17,450 nt of DNA, taken from assembly GCA_036130055.1 (NCBI GenBank), contig JAYYOR010000032.1, forward strand, positions 1 through 17,450, read 5' to 3'. Below, in pieces: positions 14,477 through 17,450 of this stretch (its first letter is position 1; each line of letters opens with the position of its first letter). The notes beneath the pieces were generated by a model. The model did no database searches. It worked only from the letters and a program-made list of their open reading frames with translations, and was not told the origin of the DNA. Origin of the DNA: TMED69 sp036130055. Its GTDB lineage: Bacteria > Pseudomonadota > Gammaproteobacteria > Ga0077536. The position numbers were made by a program, and so were the translations under genes.

Positions 14477-14495
14477 ATAGAATTATATTGACCAA
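14467..14495 (-). promoter_or_regulatory. Promoter of the isovaleryl-CoA dehydrogenase-like gene
   Basis: On the minus strand TTGGTC (14495-14490) and TACTAT (14472-14467) are separated by exactly 17 bases, a good sigma-70 layout. The expected transcript starts near 14460, about 29 bases before the TTG start codon at 14431. Confidence 0.5.
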
Positions 14496-14519
14496 TAACA
14501 GTAATTAAAGAGATAAGAA

Positions 14520-15686
14520 ATGACTTTTTCGATAAATGAAGACCAAGTTGCCATAAAAACAGCGATTTCCAAAATATGCAATAACTTCTCACCCGACTAC
14601 TGGTTAGACCATGACAACAGTGGTGAGTTTCCTCAAGAATTCGTGACCGAAATTTGCGATGCGGGTTGGTTTGGCATCGCTATGCCGGAAGAATACGGAG
14701 GCAGTGGACTAGGCATGACAGAGGCGTCATTAATGATGCAAACAATCACGGAGTCTGGGGCCGGTTATACTGGCGCTTCTTCGGTGCATTTAAACCTTTT
14801 CGGCCTGCATCCAATAGTCGTGTTTGGCACTGAGGAGCAAAAGCAAAGAATGCTACCCCCCATGATTAGGGGAGAGGATAACGCATGTTTTGGTGTTACC
14901 GAACCAAACGCGGGTTTAGATACCACCAGTCTTGAAGTAAGAGCCGAAAAATCAGGTGATGGGTATCTAATCCATGGCCAAAAGATTTGGACTTCAATGG
15001 CCAAACGAGCAAATAAAGTTCTATTATTAGCAAGAACAACTCCAAAAGATAAAGTAAAAAAGAAGACAGAGGGGCTCTCGCTATTCTATACAGACCTTAA
15101 TAAAGATTATGTTGAAATCCAAGAAATTCAAAAAATGGGAAGAAAGGCAGTTGACTCGAATAGTGTGTTTTATGACGGTATGCCAGTACCTCAAGAGGAT
15201 TTAATAGGTGACGAAGGGAAGGGATTTCATTATATTCTCCATGGGCTGAATCCGGAGAGGATCTTGATAGCGGCCGAGGCAGTTGGGATTGGCAGAGCAG
15301 CGTTAAATCGTGCTGTCGATTATGCAAAAAATCGCGAAGTCTTCGGTCGTCCAATTGGTAAAAACCAAGGAATAGCACACCCATTAGCAAAAAATTGGAT
15401 GGAACTTGAAGCTGCTGATTTAATGGTATTTAAAGCTGCTGCTCTATACGACGCTGGCAAAGATTGTGGAGCTGAGGCTAATGCATCGAAGTATCTGGCA
15501 GCTGAAGCGGGATTTAATGCGTGCGAACAAGCGGTTTTGACTCATGGAGGAATGGGTTATGCTAAGGAATATCATGTGGAAAGACTGATGAGAGAAGTCA
15601 TGATTCCTAGAATAGCACCAGTCAGTCGAGAGATGATATTTAATTTTATTTCAGAAAAGGTGTTGGGCCTACCTAGATCGTTTTAA
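14520..15686 (+). CDS. Acyl-CoA dehydrogenase, substrate unknown
   Basis: 388 residues. The fold is complete: FGIAMPEEYGGSGLGMTEAS (about 51-70), FGVTEPNAGLDTTSLEV (about 124-140; Leu replaces the usual Ser of AGSD), IHGQKIWTSMAKRANKVLLL, and NREVFGRPIGKNQGIAHPLA. At the C-terminal base position it reads IPRIAPVSREM, with no Glu. Glu246 in HGLNPERILI lies in the same helix as the base of isovaleryl- and long-chain acyl-CoA dehydrogenases and is the probable base. The substrate is unknown; the family covers short and branched acyl-CoAs. Electrons should go to ETF. It is divergent from the isovaleryl-like enzyme and is followed after 15 bases by a luciferase-like monooxygenase gene, so the two form an operon. 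Confidence 0.88.
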   Translation: MTFSINEDQVAIKTAISKICNNFSPDYWLDHDNSGEFPQEFVTEICDAGWFGIAMPEEYGGSGLGMTEASLMMQTITESGAGYTGASSVHLNLFGLHPIVVFGTEEQKQRMLPPMIRGEDNACFGVTEPNAGLDTTSLEVRAEKSGDGYLIHGQKIWTSMAKRANKVLLLARTTPKDKVKKKTEGLSLFYTDLNKDYVEIQEIQKMGRKAVDSNSVFYDGMPVPQEDLIGDEGKGFHYILHGLNPERILIAAEAVGIGRAALNRAVDYAKNREVFGRPIGKNQGIAHPLAKNWMELEAADLMVFKAAALYDAGKDCGAEANASKYLAAEAGFNACEQAVLTHGGMGYAKEYHVERLMREVMIPRIAPVSREMIFNFISEKVLGLPRSF

Positions 15687-15701
15687 AAAAGGGGGAGATT
15701 T

Positions 15702-16727
15702 ATGCGCTTCGGTTTTATGGAAGATTTCAGGAATCCGGTCAAATGGAGAAGACCATTTCCAGAGTTTTATCAACAGATATTAGAGCAAATTAAAACTTGT
15801 GAGCGGCTTGGATACGACAATGTTTGGTTAACAGAACACCATTTTACTGAAGACGGCTATAACCCGTCACTTATGACCACCGCCGCAGCCGTCGCGACGG
15901 CAACCGAAAAAATCAAAGTCGGAACATTTATTGTAATTCTTCCGTATCAACATCCGGTATTGCTGGCTGAAGAAGTGGCTAACGTCGATATACTTTCGAA
16001 TGGAAGGTTCGAATTTGGAGTGGGACAGGGTTATTCGTATCATGAATACCAGGCTTTTTGTATGAACCGAGCCGAACGCGGGCCAAAAACCAGAGAAAGC
16101 ATCAGATTAATAGAACGCTTGTTTAAAGAAGAAAAAGTTACCCACCAAGGCAAATTTTTTCAAACTTTTGAAGCAAAATTATCGCCGAAACCAGTACAGA
16201 AACCCCATCCACCGATTTGGATTGGGGGACGCGGCCCGAAAGCGGTAAAAAAGGCGGCCCAAATGGGCTACCATTTAATGGCAACTATTGGCCCAGATCC
16301 TGCTCCAGATTATCTTTGCGCCCTTAAAGAATCAGGAAAAAATCCTGAGGACTACAAGATCGCCCAACTCAGAATGGTTTATTGCGCGGATTCTGAGGAC
16401 CAAGCTTGGGAAGAGTGTCAAGAACACTTATTTCACTTAATTGAATTTTATCATGATATTTTATCAGAGGCTAACGACGCTGCCGGAGATAATGCACCAC
16501 TTCCTGTTACTAAGCCTGAGGATATGAGGAACTCTGTTCTTGCTGAACATTTTATGATTGGAACACCGGACCAAGTGTGCGAAAAGCTCTCTCAATTTCA
16601 AACCGATTTTACTTGCACAGATTTGATTATGGGAACTCAGTATCCTGGATTAGACCCTAAGTTAGGAACCAAAGCGCTTAAACTCTTTTCCGAAAAAGTT
16701 ATGCCGAAATTTAAAGGCAGGAAATAA
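15702..16727 (+). CDS. LLM-class flavin-dependent oxidoreductase (luciferase-like monooxygenase)
   Basis: 341 residues with GGGGGAG just before the ATG. The TIM-barrel family of bacterial luciferase is recognised from MRFGFM at the first strand, ERLGYDNVWLTEHHF (about 34-48, with Glu45, His46, His47), IKVGTFIVILPYQHPVLLAE (about 71-90), DILSNGRFEFGVGQGY (about 96-111), and PPIWIGGRGPKAVKKAA. C-terminal MIGTPDQVCEKLSQFQ is the usual closing helix. Such enzymes use reduced flavin (FMNH2 or F420) and often O2 to oxidise an organic substrate. Which flavin and substrate cannot be told from sequence; no flavin reductase gene is in view. Paired with the preceding acyl-CoA dehydrogenase. Its stop is 6 bases from the stop of the convergent SRPBCC gene. 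Confidence 0.9.
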   Translation: MRFGFMEDFRNPVKWRRPFPEFYQQILEQIKTCERLGYDNVWLTEHHFTEDGYNPSLMTTAAAVATATEKIKVGTFIVILPYQHPVLLAEEVANVDILSNGRFEFGVGQGYSYHEYQAFCMNRAERGPKTRESIRLIERLFKEEKVTHQGKFFQTFEAKLSPKPVQKPHPPIWIGGRGPKAVKKAAQMGYHLMATIGPDPAPDYLCALKESGKNPEDYKIAQLRMVYCADSEDQAWEECQEHLFHLIEFYHDILSEANDAAGDNAPLPVTKPEDMRNSVLAEHFMIGTPDQVCEKLSQFQTDFTCTDLIMGTQYPGLDPKLGTKALKLFSEKVMPKFKGRK

Positions 16728-16733
16728 GACTAA

Positions 16734-17153
16734 TTATTTTAATGCAACTATCCCATCAATAATAGAATTATAGAGCTGGGTAATCATCGCTGTCATTTCC
16801 TGAGTGTTCTCGCCTGTTGCTTTAAAATTGCTTTGATAGCGTATTTTAGTTTTGTCAGTATTACTTGATTCAAGCGAGACAAAAGCGAAGTAATCCGTTA
16901 GTGGCAACGCGTCATTCTCAATTATTGAGTAGCCAAATAAATCGCTTGCTCGGCTAATCTCTAATCTTTCGACAACTTTTCCTCCCCCTTGTAAAGTTAT
17001 ATGACGCATCATTCCAATACCAGTCCCACTGCAGTTAACTGTTTCAATCATGTCAGGCAGTAACTTCTTTATTCCGCAGAAATCATTTAAAGCATCGAAT
17101 ACAAATTGCCTGGTTAATTCGACTTCTCTTTCTACCGATACCGTATAAGCCAT
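16734..17153 (-). CDS. SRPBCC superfamily protein
   Basis: 139 residues. The opening MAYTVSVEREVELTRQFVFDAL is the first strand and helix of the START/Bet v1-like (SRPBCC) ligand-binding fold: a strand ending in basic and acidic residues followed by x-x-V-F-x-x-L. Then come MRHITLQGGGKVVERLEI (strands), SYSIIENDALPLTDYFAFV (as GYSIIEN...), and a final long helix (MTAMITQLYNSIIDGIVAL). Members bind or modify hydrophobic ligands (polyketide cyclases, START domains); the role here is unknown. GGGAGG lies seven bases before the ATG. It starts 26 bases behind the PHA depolymerase gene on the same strand, so they are probably co-transcribed. Confidence 0.8.
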   Translation of the reverse strand: MAYTVSVEREVELTRQFVFDALNDFCGIKKLLPDMIETVNCSGTGIGMMRHITLQGGGKVVERLEISRASDLFGYSIIENDALPLTDYFAFVSLESSNTDKTKIRYQSNFKATGENTQEMTAMITQLYNSIIDGIVALK

Positions 17154-17179
17154 CTAATTACCTCCCTCAAAGCTTTGCT

Positions 17180-17450
17180 TTAATATGTTGAATGCGTCTT
17201 TATAAAATCCCTTACCCGGGGAGCAATCTCACTTCTCCATCTAGACCCATTAAATACGCCGTAGTGACCAACCCCTTTTTGAATATAATCCGCTCTCATC
17301 TCATTCGGTATGCCCGTGCATAGCCGATGGGCTGCCTGTGTTTGACCAATACCAGATATATCATCCTTTTCACCTTCTACCGTCATAAGCGCCGTTGACT
17401 CAATAGAACTAAGGTCTATTTTGGTGTCTCTATATGTAAAATTTCCATCA
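17180..17450 (-). CDS. phaZ: Intracellular polyhydroxyalkanoate depolymerase, C-terminal part (5' end outside window)
   Basis: The frame is open to the right edge: beyond the internal Met at 17386, codons for DGNFTYRDTKIDLSSIESTA continue upstream. The visible ~89 residues are the C-terminal domain of intracellular PHB depolymerase: YR-x-x-x-IDL, TALMTVEGEKDDISGIGQT, AHRLCTGIP, and VGHYGVFNGSRWRSEI, ending in RVRDFI. The Asp pair of EKDD and the His of VGHYGVF are where the alpha/beta-hydrolase triad Asp and His are expected; the nucleophile lies outside the window. The enzyme degrades stored poly-3-hydroxybutyrate granules to 3-hydroxybutyrate, so the organism probably makes PHA. An SRPBCC gene follows after 26 bases. 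Confidence 0.88.
   Translation of the reverse strand, partial: DGNFTYRDTKIDLSSIESTALMTVEGEKDDISGIGQTQAAHRLCTGIPNEMRADYIQKGVGHYGVFNGSRWRSEIAPRVRDFIKTHSTY

Noticed and set aside
15097..15390. Open minus-strand frame of 97 codons inside the third acyl-CoA dehydrogenase gene
   Set aside because: Antisense shadow of a conserved coding region with low-complexity Arg/Leu/Phe-rich translation.
1..17450. CRISPR array, tRNA, rRNA, insertion sequence, attachment site or prophage
   Set aside because: No regularly spaced repeats, cloverleaf-like segments, transposase or integrase motifs or terminal inverted repeats were seen on either strand.

Overview
The window is 17,450 bases of AT-rich, gene-dense bacterial DNA. 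I infer a free-living, probably marine, aerobic gammaproteobacterium. The reasons are a TonB2-type energy transducer locus with DUF3450 and TtpC, a full electron-transfer-flavoprotein (ETF) branch feeding ubiquinone, several acyl-CoA dehydrogenases and a polyhydroxyalkanoate depolymerase. The placement rests on gene content and remembered family resemblance, not on a search. No tRNA, rRNA, CRISPR array, insertion sequence or phage gene was found.

Left part (1-3635). On the minus strand, a nucleotide-sugar-epimerase-like SDR protein is followed by a secreted DUF192 protein that runs off the left edge and overlaps the SDR gene by four bases. Divergent from them is a two-gene unit of NADP isocitrate dehydrogenase and DAHP synthase, which makes 2-oxoglutarate and opens aromatic amino acid synthesis. 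The DAHP synthase gene holds a sharply bounded AT-rich block with different codon use.

Middle part (3719-7971). Six plus-strand genes, overlapping or abutting, form one energy-transduction operon: DUF3450, TtpC (fused ExbB-like), ExbB2, ExbD, TonB2 and a TPR-like periplasmic protein. They should use the proton motive force to drive outer-membrane TonB-dependent receptors. No receptor gene is present here.

Right part (8051-17450). A minus-strand operon etfB-etfA-ETF:ubiquinone oxidoreductase-[2Fe-2S] ferredoxin carries electrons from acyl-CoA dehydrogenases to the quinone pool. Beside it lie three such dehydrogenases: glutaryl-CoA dehydrogenase (plus), an isovaleryl-CoA-dehydrogenase-like enzyme (minus), and a third enzyme of unknown substrate (plus) paired with a luciferase-like flavin monooxygenase. 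The right edge carries, on the minus strand, the C-terminal end of an intracellular PHA depolymerase followed by an SRPBCC-fold protein. Together this is an acyl-CoA oxidation and carbon-storage neighbourhood.

Start codons are often not ATG: four genes appear to begin with TTG and one with GTG, each judged from a Shine-Dalgarno site, gene overlap or promoter position. Promoters with an extended -10 element precede icd, the Ton operon and gcdH.
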